Positions 1 through 7,825 of a stretch of 64,000 bases of DNA are shown here, piece by piece. The position numbers and the translations under genes were made by a program. How positions within the stretch are numbered: the first letter of the stretch is position 1; every line of letters starts with the position of its first letter. Origin of the DNA: Actinopolyspora lacussalsi. Its GTDB lineage: Bacteria > Actinomycetota > Actinomycetes > Mycobacteriales > Pseudonocardiaceae. The stretch is from NCBI GenBank assembly GCA_030803735.1, contig JAURUC010000001.1, positions 4,588,001-4,652,000 on the forward strand, given 5' to 3'. The notes beneath the pieces are model-generated. The model was given only the letters and a program-made list of their open reading frames with translations. It was not told where the DNA came from and ran no database searches.

Positions 1-213
1 AGCAGGGTCGCGGTGACGCTCATGGGGGCAGGGTAACCCACCAGGGAGGTGCCTACTCGATGATCGCTACTCGAGGTGCCCTCCAACGCAGCAAGGCGCC
101 GACTCACGTGACGGCTACCCGACCGGCTACGCAAAGTTCCGTTATGAGTTATGAGAGAGCTGCCCCGGAAGGGAGTCACGCGCTCTCCGCCGTGCCGGGG
201 AGGGAAGCCGTCG
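1..213. other. left-edge stretch without a convincing gene
   Basis: No reading frame here looks coding: the short open frames are arginine-rich low-complexity translations and none has a recognisable motif or a good ribosome binding site. The stretch lies downstream of the leftward LCP gene and may hold its terminator or the end of something outside the window. I see no RNA gene. Confidence 0.4.
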
Positions 214-1683
214 TCAGTGGACGCAGGGAATCCCTTCAGCGGTGATCTCCCGCTGCGTGGATACCGCCGGAGCGGCCCGCACGCCGTCCAGCCGTACCAG
301 CGGATTCCCCGTCATCCGATGCGTCGGTTCGGTCGAACCGGGTTGGGAGGGGGTGGAGCCGGGTTGCTGCTGGGTCGAACCGGGTTGGGACGACGCGCCG
401 GGTGAACCGTTGTTCGAGTCCGAAGTGGTCCCGGCGACGTCGTGGCCGAAGTCCGCGACGAACTCGTGCACCCGTTCCTCGTCGACACTGACGATGCTGC
501 GTCCCGCGGAGTTGCGCGCCGTGGTGTCCTCGACCGGGATGGTCACGAAGCCGATGTCGCCGGAGGCCAGTGACTGCATCCTTCGCACGAAGTCCAGCAC
601 TCGCCAGTCGTTGTCCAGCACCACCGACTTGCGGGCCGCGGCCATCAGGTCGCGGAGCTTGCCGGTGTCCGTCAGGGTTCCGCTGGAGAGCACCTTGTCC
701 GCGACGGCGGCCATGAACACCTGCTGCCGCACGATCCGGTCCAGGTCGCCGTTGGGCAGGCCGTGCCGCTGCCGGACGAACGAGAGCGCGTCCCCACCGG
801 AGATCGTCTGCTCGCCCGCGGGGAACTCGGCGCCGGAGTTCTCGTCGCTGGTCGCGTGCTTCAGACAGACCCTCACCCCGCCGAGTGCCTTGGTGACCTC
901 GTAGAACCCCAGCAGGTTCACCTCGGAGTAGTGATCCACCCCGACGCCCGTCAACGACTCCACGGCGCTGGTCAACGCGCGGATCCCCGCCCGCTTGGAC
1001 CGTTTCTCGATCTCCGCGGCGGTGTGGTCACCGGTGGCGCGCAGCTCGTCCTCCCTGGCGGCCTTGGTGAGCCCGTAAATCCCGTTGATCTTCCTGGCCT
1101 CCCCATCGCGCTGTACCGCCGTGTCGCGGGGTATCGAGATGGCGGTGGAGGCCGTTCCGTCGTCGGGCACTCGCAGCAGGATGATCGTGTCCGTGTTCAG
1201 CCCGCTGGCCGACTCGGTGCGCAGCATGTCCAGCACCTCGTCCGGCAGCGGGTTGCCCTGGGCATCGGTCCGGCTGTCGCTGCCCACGAGCAGGATGTCG
1301 GTCGCGGTGTCCTCCGGCATCCGCCGGGCCGAGTCACCGCTTCGCAGGTCGACCTTGTTGGACTGGTTCTCCAGCATTCCCAGCGCGGCCCAGCCCAGTC
1401 CGGTACCGGCCAGTGTCACCACCGAGGCGAGTACCAGCAGGGAACGCATCGTGATCCGGACCGTGCCGCGCAGCACACGGCTGCCGCGGCCACCGGCGGT
1501 TGCCGTTCCCCCGACCGAGGTGGCGGCCTCGGGAGCATTCGAGGCCGCCGCTTTCCCGCCGGTGTCCGAACCGCTCTCCGTCTCGTTCTCCGGGAGGCCC
1601 GAGTCCGACTCCGCCTTACCGGACGCCCCGGCCTCGTCGCGCGGCTCCTCCGACGACGTCTCGTGCGTGTCGGGCTCGTCCAC
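214..1683 (-). CDS. LCP (LytR-CpsA-Psr) family cell-wall glycopolymer ligase
   Basis: Membrane-anchored LCP protein of 489 aa, expected to transfer lipid-linked glycopolymers (arabinogalactan-type in this order) to peptidoglycan outside the membrane. The acidic cytoplasmic N-terminus (1-75) is followed by one TM segment (about 80-101) and an LCP domain (about 125-370) with the pyrophosphate-binding signatures DILLVGSDSRTD, SIPRDT and FVRQRHG...DRIVRQQ. There is no LytR_C domain; the tail is Ser/Pro-rich with QPGST repeats and ends ITAEGIPCVH. GTG start chosen because AGGAGG lies 6 nt upstream. It follows a second LCP gene on the same strand, as in cpsA-type loci beside rmlD and wbbL. Family call is firm; the substrate is inferred from neighbours. 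Confidence 0.9.
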   Translation of the reverse strand: MDEPDTHETSSEEPRDEAGASGKAESDSGLPENETESGSDTGGKAAASNAPEAATSVGGTATAGGRGSRVLRGTVRITMRSLLVLASVVTLAGTGLGWAALGMLENQSNKVDLRSGDSARRMPEDTATDILLVGSDSRTDAQGNPLPDEVLDMLRTESASGLNTDTIILLRVPDDGTASTAISIPRDTAVQRDGEARKINGIYGLTKAAREDELRATGDHTAAEIEKRSKRAGIRALTSAVESLTGVGVDHYSEVNLLGFYEVTKALGGVRVCLKHATSDENSGAEFPAGEQTISGGDALSFVRQRHGLPNGDLDRIVRQQVFMAAVADKVLSSGTLTDTGKLRDLMAAARKSVVLDNDWRVLDFVRRMQSLASGDIGFVTIPVEDTTARNSAGRSIVSVDEERVHEFVADFGHDVAGTTSDSNNGSPGASSQPGSTQQQPGSTPSQPGSTEPTHRMTGNPLVRLDGVRAAPAVSTQREITAEGIPCVH

Positions 1684-1918
1684 TTGGGTCCTCCTGGAAA
1701 GCGGCCGTTTTCCCTTCGGTGGTCACGTCGGGGCCGCGACACGCCACACCGCACTCGGGACAGTGGCGCACACCGAACTCCGGATCAGCGTGTGGAACCG
1801 GGAGTCCAAGGTTAACGTGCGAAGGCCGAGCTCATGTGAGGATATTTCGATTATCGTTGCCGTGTCGGCATTGCTCGCCGGATCGCGGCCGACCACGGTA
1901 TCCGTCGAAACAGTTCGG

Positions 1919-3649
1919 TCAGTTCACGCAGCGAACTCCTCCCGCCGTGATCGGCTGTTCGTCGGTGCTCGGGTCGGTTTCCGAACCCTGCGCCCGCGCC
2001 GTGCCGTCCAGCCGCACAGCACCTTCGCCGGTGAACCGGCGGGTGCCGGGGCCGGTGTAGTCGTCCCCCAGATACACCGAGACGGTGCCCGCTGCCACGT
2101 CCTCGCCCGCTTCCACCGGTACGTCTCCCAGGTCCGAGGCGGCCAGCTTCGCGGCCCGCTCGGTCCCGGAGGTGTAGCGCACCACCGAGTCCGACATCAT
2201 GCTCTCCGCGTTGGCCGCGACTCCGCTGTCGAACCCTTGATCGGCGAGGTCGTCCAGTACGCGTCCGGCCAGGCCCGAAACGCCCGAGGCGTTGTAGACG
2301 TTGACCTCGGTGTCGGCGCGCAACTCCTCGGCCTGCTCGGCATCCTGTTGCGCCTGTTCGCGCTTGCGCTGTGACAGCAGCAGGTCGTCGACGAACCGTT
2401 TCACCTCATCAGGGTCGGCGAGCAGTCCCGAGCTGGGGCCGTCCATCTCCACGGGGATGGTGTAGAACTCGATGTCACCGGCGGCCATTCCCTGCATCTG
2501 CTCCGCGAAGGACAGCACGTCCCAGTTCTTGTCCAGTGTGATCGAGTCCTGCAACGCCTTGATCAGATCGTTCAGCTTGCCGGGGTTGCTGAGCATGTTC
2601 GCCGAGAGCATCTTCTTGGCCAGGCCCGACATGAAAACCTGCTGTCGCACTATCCGATCGAGATCGTTCCGGGGCAGCCCGTGCCGCTGTCGGACGAAGG
2701 CCAGCGCGTCCCCCCCGGAGAGGGTGTGGACCCCGGCGGAGAAGTCGGCACCGGAGTACGGGTCGTCCACCGGGTTCTTCAGACACACCTTGACGCCACC
2801 CACCACTTCGGTGAGCTTGTGGAAACCGAGCAGGTTCACTTCCGCGTAGTGTTCGATCGTCACGCCCGCGAAGTCCTCGATGGTCTCCATCAGGAACTCC
2901 TTGCCGGCCTTCTCGGACAAGCTGCTCAGTTTCTTCTCGTCGGTGATCCCCTGCGCCTCCAGCTCCTCCCGCTTCGCCACGCGCTTTCGGTTCAGCGCGG
3001 AGTTGAGCTTGTGCTCGCCGAACTCGCCCATGTCGACCATGGTGTCGCGCGGGAAGGAGACCGCGCGGGCGCGTTTGCTGTTGTCGGGGATCCGCAGCAG
3101 GATCATCGTGTCGGTCAGGTTCCCGCCCCCTTCGCTCGCGCGGAGTTCGCGCAGCACCTCGTCCGGAAGTGGGTTGCCCTGGGCGTCGGTGCGGCTGTCG
3201 TTGCCGATCAGCAGGATGTCGGTGGCGCCGTCCGGCGAGTCGCGTTCGTTGTTGATGTCGATGTTGCCCCGCAGGCCGGAATCGAGCTGACTCACCTTGC
3301 CCCAGCCGTAGCCGGTGGTGCTCAGCACGACGAGCGAGAGCAGCAGCACCAGAATCCGGGGAGCGATCCGGGCACGGCCCCCGCGACCACCTCCCCGGCC
3401 GCCTCGCCGGTCCCACACGTCGTTCGGCGGCGGGGGCTGTCGGGAGTCACGCGGTTGGCCCTGTCGCTGTTCCCGCTGGCTACCGTGCGTACTTCTCGTT
3501 TCGTGCTGCCGTCCCGGTCGTGCGGCGGAACGCCCTCCGGCCTCGGGACGCCTGCCGTCAGCGCGGTCGCCGGTGTCGCGGAGCCGGCGGGAATCGGGCC
3601 TTCCGGCGCGCCCGCTCGGGCCACCCGCTCGTCGTGGCCGGTTGTTCAC
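1919..3649 (-). CDS. LCP family ligase with C-terminal LytR_C domain
   Basis: 576-aa paralogue of the neighbouring LCP protein. An Arg/Gly/Pro-rich cytoplasmic N-terminus (1-95) precedes one TM segment (about 98-114) and the LCP domain (about 143-390) with DILLIGNDSRTD, SFPRDT and FVRQRHGLPRNDLDRIVRQQ. Unlike its neighbour it has a LytR_C domain (about 447-540; NVYNASGVSGLAGRV). Its extreme C-terminus (RLDG...ITAGGVRCVN) resembles that of the shorter LCP protein, so the two look like paralogues that kept the same tail. Starts with GTG; a 235-bp gap separates it from the downstream gene, so separate promoters are possible. M. tuberculosis has an LCP gene (Rv3267) beside rmlD and wbbL, matching this context. 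Confidence 0.9.
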   Translation of the reverse strand: MNNRPRRAGGPSGRAGRPDSRRLRDTGDRADGRRPEAGGRSAARPGRQHETRSTHGSQREQRQGQPRDSRQPPPPNDVWDRRGGRGGGRGGRARIAPRILVLLLSLVVLSTTGYGWGKVSQLDSGLRGNIDINNERDSPDGATDILLIGNDSRTDAQGNPLPDEVLRELRASEGGGNLTDTMILLRIPDNSKRARAVSFPRDTMVDMGEFGEHKLNSALNRKRVAKREELEAQGITDEKKLSSLSEKAGKEFLMETIEDFAGVTIEHYAEVNLLGFHKLTEVVGGVKVCLKNPVDDPYSGADFSAGVHTLSGGDALAFVRQRHGLPRNDLDRIVRQQVFMSGLAKKMLSANMLSNPGKLNDLIKALQDSITLDKNWDVLSFAEQMQGMAAGDIEFYTIPVEMDGPSSGLLADPDEVKRFVDDLLLSQRKREQAQQDAEQAEELRADTEVNVYNASGVSGLAGRVLDDLADQGFDSGVAANAESMMSDSVVRYTSGTERAAKLAASDLGDVPVEAGEDVAAGTVSVYLGDDYTGPGTRRFTGEGAVRLDGTARAQGSETDPSTDEQPITAGGVRCVN

Positions 3650-3913
3650 GCCGAATCCCCCTTGAGCTCTGAGCGGGGCAGTGCCGTCGGCGGAGGTCCG
3701 CCGTCCTTGCCGCTGTGTGTAGGTTAACGCTGATCACGGCAGTACGTGGTCCGTAGCGGGAAAAAGTGGCCTATACCCTTCCGGGGGACGTATGGCGTTC
3801 ACGTTGGGTTGCGTATCAGCTGAGTTCACCCGCCGAACCGCATGGCAGACTCGAATGGCCGCGGCGGCCCCGGGCTCGTGCCGCGGACGGAACACCGTGA
3901 TGGGAAAGGTGCC

Positions 3914-4888
3914 ATGAAAGTCCTGGTCACCGGCGGAGCCGGTTTCATCGGTTCGCACTACGTGCGGCAGCTGCTCACGGGCGGGTATCCGGCTTTCGAC
4001 GGTGCCGAGGTAGTCGTCCTGGACAAGCTCACCTACGCGGGCAACCCCGAGAACCTGGCCGAAGTGGCCGATCACCCCCGGTTGCGGTTCGTGCGGGGCG
4101 ATGTCCGCGATCCGGAACTGCTCGCGGAGTGGCTGCCGGGGACCGACGTGGTGGTGCACTTCGCCGCCGAATCCCACGTGGACCGTTCCATCACGGCGGG
4201 TGGCGACTTCGTGCTGACCAACGTCGTCGGAACCGAGAACCTGCTGCGCGCGGCGGTATCGGCCGAGGTCACCAGGTTCGTGCACGTCTCCACCGACGAG
4301 GTCTACGGCTCCATAGCCGAGGGCTCCTGGTCCGAGGACCATCCGCTGGAACCGAACTCGCCGTACTCCGCCTCCAAAGCCGGGGCGGACCTGCTGGCCA
4401 GGGCCTATCATCGAACCCACGAACTGCCGGTCTGCGTCACACGCTGCTCCAACAACTACGGCCCCTACCAGTACCCCGAGAAAATGATCCCACTGTTCGT
4501 GACCAACCTCCTGGACGGCAAGGAGGTTCCGCTCTACGGCGACGGTGGCAACGTCCGCGACTGGTTGCACGTGGCCGATCACTGCAGGGGGATACAACTG
4601 GTAGCCGAATCCGGTGAGCCGGGCGAGGTCTACAACATCGGCGGCGGTACCGAACTGAGCAATTCCGAGCTGACTTCCAGGCTGCTCGAAGCAGTGGGTG
4701 CGGACTGGTCGATGGTGCGGCCGGTGACCGACCGCAAGGGGCACGACCGCCGTTACTCGTTGCGCCACGACAAGATCAGCACCGAGCTCGGCTACAGTCC
4801 CACGGTTTCGCTGCGGGAGGGGCTCGCCGAGACGGTGGAGTGGTACCGGCGGAACCGTGCCTGGTGGGAACCGCTCAAGCACGCCTGA
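3914..4888 (+). CDS. rfbB: dTDP-glucose 4,6-dehydratase
   Basis: Extended short-chain dehydrogenase of 324 aa that converts dTDP-glucose to dTDP-4-keto-6-deoxyglucose, the second step of dTDP-rhamnose synthesis in the cytoplasm. Seen: the NAD-binding GGAGFIG (residues 7-13), the family motif STDEVYG and the catalytic YSASK. An in-frame ATG exists 72 nt upstream, but the ATG at 3914 begins exactly at the Rossmann strand (MKVLVTGG) and has AAAGGTG just upstream, so I use it. The rhamnose pathway is completed by rmlD downstream, and a rhamnosyltransferase (wbbL) is in the same block; rmlA and rmlC are not in view. The location argues for cell-wall rhamnose rather than a secondary metabolite. Confidence 0.93.
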   Translation: MKVLVTGGAGFIGSHYVRQLLTGGYPAFDGAEVVVLDKLTYAGNPENLAEVADHPRLRFVRGDVRDPELLAEWLPGTDVVVHFAAESHVDRSITAGGDFVLTNVVGTENLLRAAVSAEVTRFVHVSTDEVYGSIAEGSWSEDHPLEPNSPYSASKAGADLLARAYHRTHELPVCVTRCSNNYGPYQYPEKMIPLFVTNLLDGKEVPLYGDGGNVRDWLHVADHCRGIQLVAESGEPGEVYNIGGGTELSNSELTSRLLEAVGADWSMVRPVTDRKGHDRRYSLRHDKISTELGYSPTVSLREGLAETVEWYRRNRAWWEPLKHA

Positions 4889-5011
4889 CGGCCGAGCACA
4901 CCCTGCCGTCCCCGCTGCCGAAGCCTTCCGCATGGTTTCCCAGAAGTGGGATTTCGCCGGTGCTCCCGGCGCGGCAGCGCCGCAACGACCACCTACGCGG
5001 CTCGACCACCA

Positions 5012-5113
5012 GCGGGTTCTCTCGTGTGTGCTCTCGCGAGTACGGCCCGACGTGGCGTAGCTACTACTCGATGTCGGTCCGCACGGAGCGAGAGCCCGCG
5101 AGAGGTTCCGCCA
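5012..5113 (-). repeat. dispersed intergenic hairpin element, copy A
   Basis: On the minus strand this reads GTGGCGGAACCT, then arm GCTCTCGC, a centre with GACATCGAGTAG, arm GCGAGAGC, and ends GAGAACCCGC. The same ordered blocks recur at 17383, 45094, 49064 and 56580. It lies in the 284-bp gap between rfbB and rmlD, ending 59 bp before the rmlD start. Confidence 0.75.
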
Positions 5114-5172
5114 CCCGAGTTCCGCCGAAACCGAGTTGACAAGAATCCCTCCGAACGACGAGGAGAAAGTCG

Positions 5173-6084
5173 ATGCCGCCACCCGCACTGCTGATCCCGG
5201 GAGGACGTGGCCAGCTCGGCGCCGACCTGGCGGCCGGTCGGGGCTCGTCGGGGCTGCTGCACGCCCCCGGCTCCGCTGAACTCGACATCACCGACTCCGG
5301 GATGCTCGCCGACGCGGTCGACTCGTTCGCCGACGCCGCGAGCGACGCGGGGCTGCGGCCGGTGGTCATCAACCTGGCGGCCTACACCGCGGTCGACGAC
5401 GCCGAGTCCGACCGCGCGACGGCGGAGCGGGTCAACACGCGCGCTCCGGCCGAGCTCGCCAAGCTGTGCCGTGACCGCGGGATGCCGCTGCTGCACGTGT
5501 CCACCGACTACGTTTTCGCCGGTGACGCCGTCGAACCCTACGAGCCGACCGACGAGACCGGCCCGCGAAGCGTGTACGGCAGTACCAAGCTGGCGGGTGA
5601 ACAGGCCGTGCTGGCCGCTCATCCCCGCGCCTGGGTGGTGCGCACCGCGTGGCTCTACGGCGCGCGGGGAGCGAACTTCGTCAGCGCGATGGCCCGGTTG
5701 TGCGCCGAACGTGAGACCGTCTCGGTTGCCGAGGATCAGATCGGCTCACCGACCTGGACCGTCGACCTGGCCAGTGGGCTGCTGGAACTGGCCGACTCGG
5801 TCGCGCGTCGGGACGAGCCCGCGGCGCGGGTGCTGCACTGCACCAACACCGGCAGCGTGAGCCGCTACGAGTTCGCCAGGGCGGTCTTCGAGGAGCTGGG
5901 CGCCGATCCCGACCGAGTGCGTCCGGTCACCACGGCCGATGTTCCCCGGCCCGCACCCCGGCCCGCGTTCTCGGTGCTGTCCGATCGGCGGTGGACCGAG
6001 GGCGGTCTCACTCCGCTGCGGCACTGGCGAGAAGCGCTGCGCGCGGCTTTCGAGCGGCACGGTGCCGTCTGGGGCGCGAGCTGA
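5173..6084 (+). CDS. rmlD: dTDP-4-dehydrorhamnose reductase
   Basis: 303-aa RmlD-type reductase, final NADPH-dependent step to dTDP-L-rhamnose, which in actinobacteria supplies the arabinogalactan linker. Seen: glycine-rich GGRGQLG near the N-terminus, NLAAYTAVDDAE (the RmlD family signature), HVSTDYVF, the YGSTKLAGE catalytic Tyr/Lys motif and the substrate-side DQIGSPTWT. ATG start with GAGGAG about 9 nt upstream. It lies downstream of rfbB, separated by a repeat element rather than in a tight operon. It ends 47 bp before the end of the convergent VTT-like gene. M. tuberculosis rmlD (Rv3266c) sits between wbbL and an LCP gene, and the same neighbours are present here. Confidence 0.93.
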   Translation: MPPPALLIPGGRGQLGADLAAGRGSSGLLHAPGSAELDITDSGMLADAVDSFADAASDAGLRPVVINLAAYTAVDDAESDRATAERVNTRAPAELAKLCRDRGMPLLHVSTDYVFAGDAVEPYEPTDETGPRSVYGSTKLAGEQAVLAAHPRAWVVRTAWLYGARGANFVSAMARLCAERETVSVAEDQIGSPTWTVDLASGLLELADSVARRDEPAARVLHCTNTGSVSRYEFARAVFEELGADPDRVRPVTTADVPRPAPRPAFSVLSDRRWTEGGLTPLRHWREALRAAFERHGAVWGAS

Positions 6085-6131
6085 GTTCCGGGCACACGCG
6101 GGGCTGTCGCGGCCGTGACGGCTGATCGTGC

Positions 6132-6620
6132 TCAGGAGGGTGGAGCACCCGCCAACGGGGTTCCGAACCACAGCAGTTCCGGAAGCGCCGCCAGCAGGCA
6201 GAATCGTGCCACTCGGCCGGTGGCGGCGCTGGGCAGCCACACCGGCCACGGAACTCGCAGCATCCCGGCCGCTAGAACGACGGCGGCGAACGGTGGCACG
6301 CCGATCAGGCCGCTGAGCAGCACCGTGCTCGCCCCGACGACGGGGTGTCGTCGGCACAACTCGCCCAATCGGCGCGGCCATCGCCACCCCTCGCGGCGAT
6401 CGTCGCGGTTCAGCAGCCTCGGCAGCCGTACGGCACCCCGAGCGGCGAGATAGTGCACCGCCTTGCCCAGCAGCTGTCCCACCGCCGCCACCGGCCCCAG
6501 CACCCACCACGGTGGGCCGTGCTGGGTCAGCACCACCGAAACCAGGTACACCTCGGCGCTGAACACCGGTACCACCGCGGTACCCGCGCTCATCGCGAAC
6601 ACGCTCAGCGCCCAGAGCAC
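6132..6620 (-). CDS. small VTT/DedA-like membrane protein
   Basis: Predicted 162-aa integral membrane protein with several hydrophobic segments, resembling the VTT (SNARE-associated/DedA) fold: a segment of the type GPVAAVGQLLGKAVHYLAARG followed by a basic loop and another hydrophobic pair with GLIGVPPFAAVVLAAGML. The GTG at 6620 is preferred over an ATG 63 nt further upstream because GGAGGAACG directly precedes it. Such proteins are implicated in lipid scrambling or membrane homeostasis; the role here is unknown. It lies between the rhamnose genes and a leftward glycosyltransferase pair. The family call is by general pattern, so moderate confidence. Confidence 0.6.
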   Translation of the reverse strand: MLWALSVFAMSAGTAVVPVFSAEVYLVSVVLTQHGPPWWVLGPVAAVGQLLGKAVHYLAARGAVRLPRLLNRDDRREGWRWPRRLGELCRRHPVVGASTVLLSGLIGVPPFAAVVLAAGMLRVPWPVWLPSAATGRVARFCLLAALPELLWFGTPLAGAPPS

Positions 6621-6750
6621 CGTTCCTCCGCGAAGCGGATCCACCCGGTGTCCCGCCGAACCGTGCCGACACCCGGGGTTCACTACTGACCACCTTCGGT
6701 GATCCTATCCGGCCCGAAGTCGTCGCGGTGCCGAATGTCGTGAGATCCAG

Positions 6751-7824
6751 TCAGGACCGCGCCAGTCGATAGGCCCGCATCGTGGCTTCGGCGCATCCCC
6801 GCCAGGTGAACCCGGCGGCGTGCCCGCGCGCCGCTTCCCGGGATTCGTGGTCCTCGGCCGACTCCACGGCCCGACGCAGTGCCGCGCGCAGTGCCGTGGC
6901 ACGTCCGTACGGAAACAGGTGGGCGTGACCCGCCGTTACTTCACGCAGCGCGGCGATGTCGCTGCACACCACGGGAACTCCGGCGGCCATCGCCTCCAGG
7001 ACCGGCAGACCGAACCCCTCGTCGCGCGAGGGGAGTACCAGTGCGGTGGCACCCGCCACCACACCGCGCAGCTCCTCCTCCGGCAGATAGCCGGTGCGCG
7101 TCACGCGCTCGGACGGCAGCGGGTTCTCCCCTCCAGTGCCGCTCGGACCCGCCACGACGAGTGGCGGCAGCGTCGGATCCAGTGCTTCCAGCAGTGTGGA
7201 CAGTCCCTTGCGTGGACCGTCCTCGCCCACGAAGAGCAGGTAGTTCTCCGGCAGTCCGTACTGTCGCCGTACCCGCGGGTCCGGTGGTCGCGACTCGAAC
7301 CACTCCGGATCCACCCCCAGCGGGGTCACCACCGTGCGCCGCGCACTGATCCCGAAACGTGCCACGACACGCTCGGCGACCGCCGAGGTCGGGGTGCACA
7401 CCACCCTCGCCCGTCGCACGGAGCGGGCCACCAGTCTCTCCCGTCCGTCACCGCTCACCCCGTTCGCGGATGTGTCCAGGAAGTCGAGATCGTGAACCGT
7501 GACGACCCCCGGCGTGCGTACCGTGGCGGGCTGTACGAAGTTCGTGCCGTGCACCACGTCGCCGCGCCCACCCAGTGGTTCGATCGGCGGGAACTCCGAA
7601 CGCGACCAGCACGCCGCCAGCATCCTGGCGGGAAGCGGCGGGCCGATCGCCCGGGTTCCCGCCGGGGCCGCCCCGCGCAGCGCGTACCAGCCACGAGCGG
7701 TCAGTCCCAGCAGCCGCACCCGTGTCTCGGGAAGCTCGGCCAGCGCCTCGCTCAGGCGGGCGGTGTAGCGCCCGATCCCGGTGCGCGTTCCCAGCAGTGG
7801 AGTTCCGTCCAGCACTATCCGCAC
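6751..7824 (-). CDS. GT4-type glycosyltransferase
   Basis: 357-aa GT-B glycosyltransferase. Seen: N-terminal GIGRYT loop, HGTNFVQP, VVTVHDLDF, the acceptor-side region and the GT4 nucleotide-sugar signature around FGLPVLEAMAAGVPVVCSD with the EGFGLP Glu motif. The GTG at 7824 follows the stop of the upstream fusion glycosyltransferase by one base (TGA-C-GTG), with AGGGGA upstream, so the two genes are translationally coupled and probably act on the same glycan. An in-frame GTG at 7842 is an alternative. Donor and acceptor cannot be read from sequence; a mannosyl- or rhamnosyltransferase of the envelope is the likely class. Confidence 0.85.
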   Translation of the reverse strand: MRIVLDGTPLLGTRTGIGRYTARLSEALAELPETRVRLLGLTARGWYALRGAAPAGTRAIGPPLPARMLAACWSRSEFPPIEPLGGRGDVVHGTNFVQPATVRTPGVVTVHDLDFLDTSANGVSGDGRERLVARSVRRARVVCTPTSAVAERVVARFGISARRTVVTPLGVDPEWFESRPPDPRVRRQYGLPENYLLFVGEDGPRKGLSTLLEALDPTLPPLVVAGPSGTGGENPLPSERVTRTGYLPEEELRGVVAGATALVLPSRDEGFGLPVLEAMAAGVPVVCSDIAALREVTAGHAHLFPYGRATALRAALRRAVESAEDHESREAARGHAAGFTWRGCAEATMRAYRLARS

Positions 7825-7825
7825 G

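Noticed and set aside
214..3649. Long open frames opposite the LCP genes
   Set aside because: They are antisense shadows of high-GC coding sequence; the minus-strand proteins have clear domains and good ribosome binding sites.
3914..6084. rfbB and rmlD as deoxysugar genes of the cyclitol cluster (as in acarbose, which uses a dTDP-deoxysugar)
   Set aside because: They are 14 kb away, beside LCP and wbbL genes as in the conserved cell-wall block, and the cluster has no glycosyltransferase to use such a sugar.
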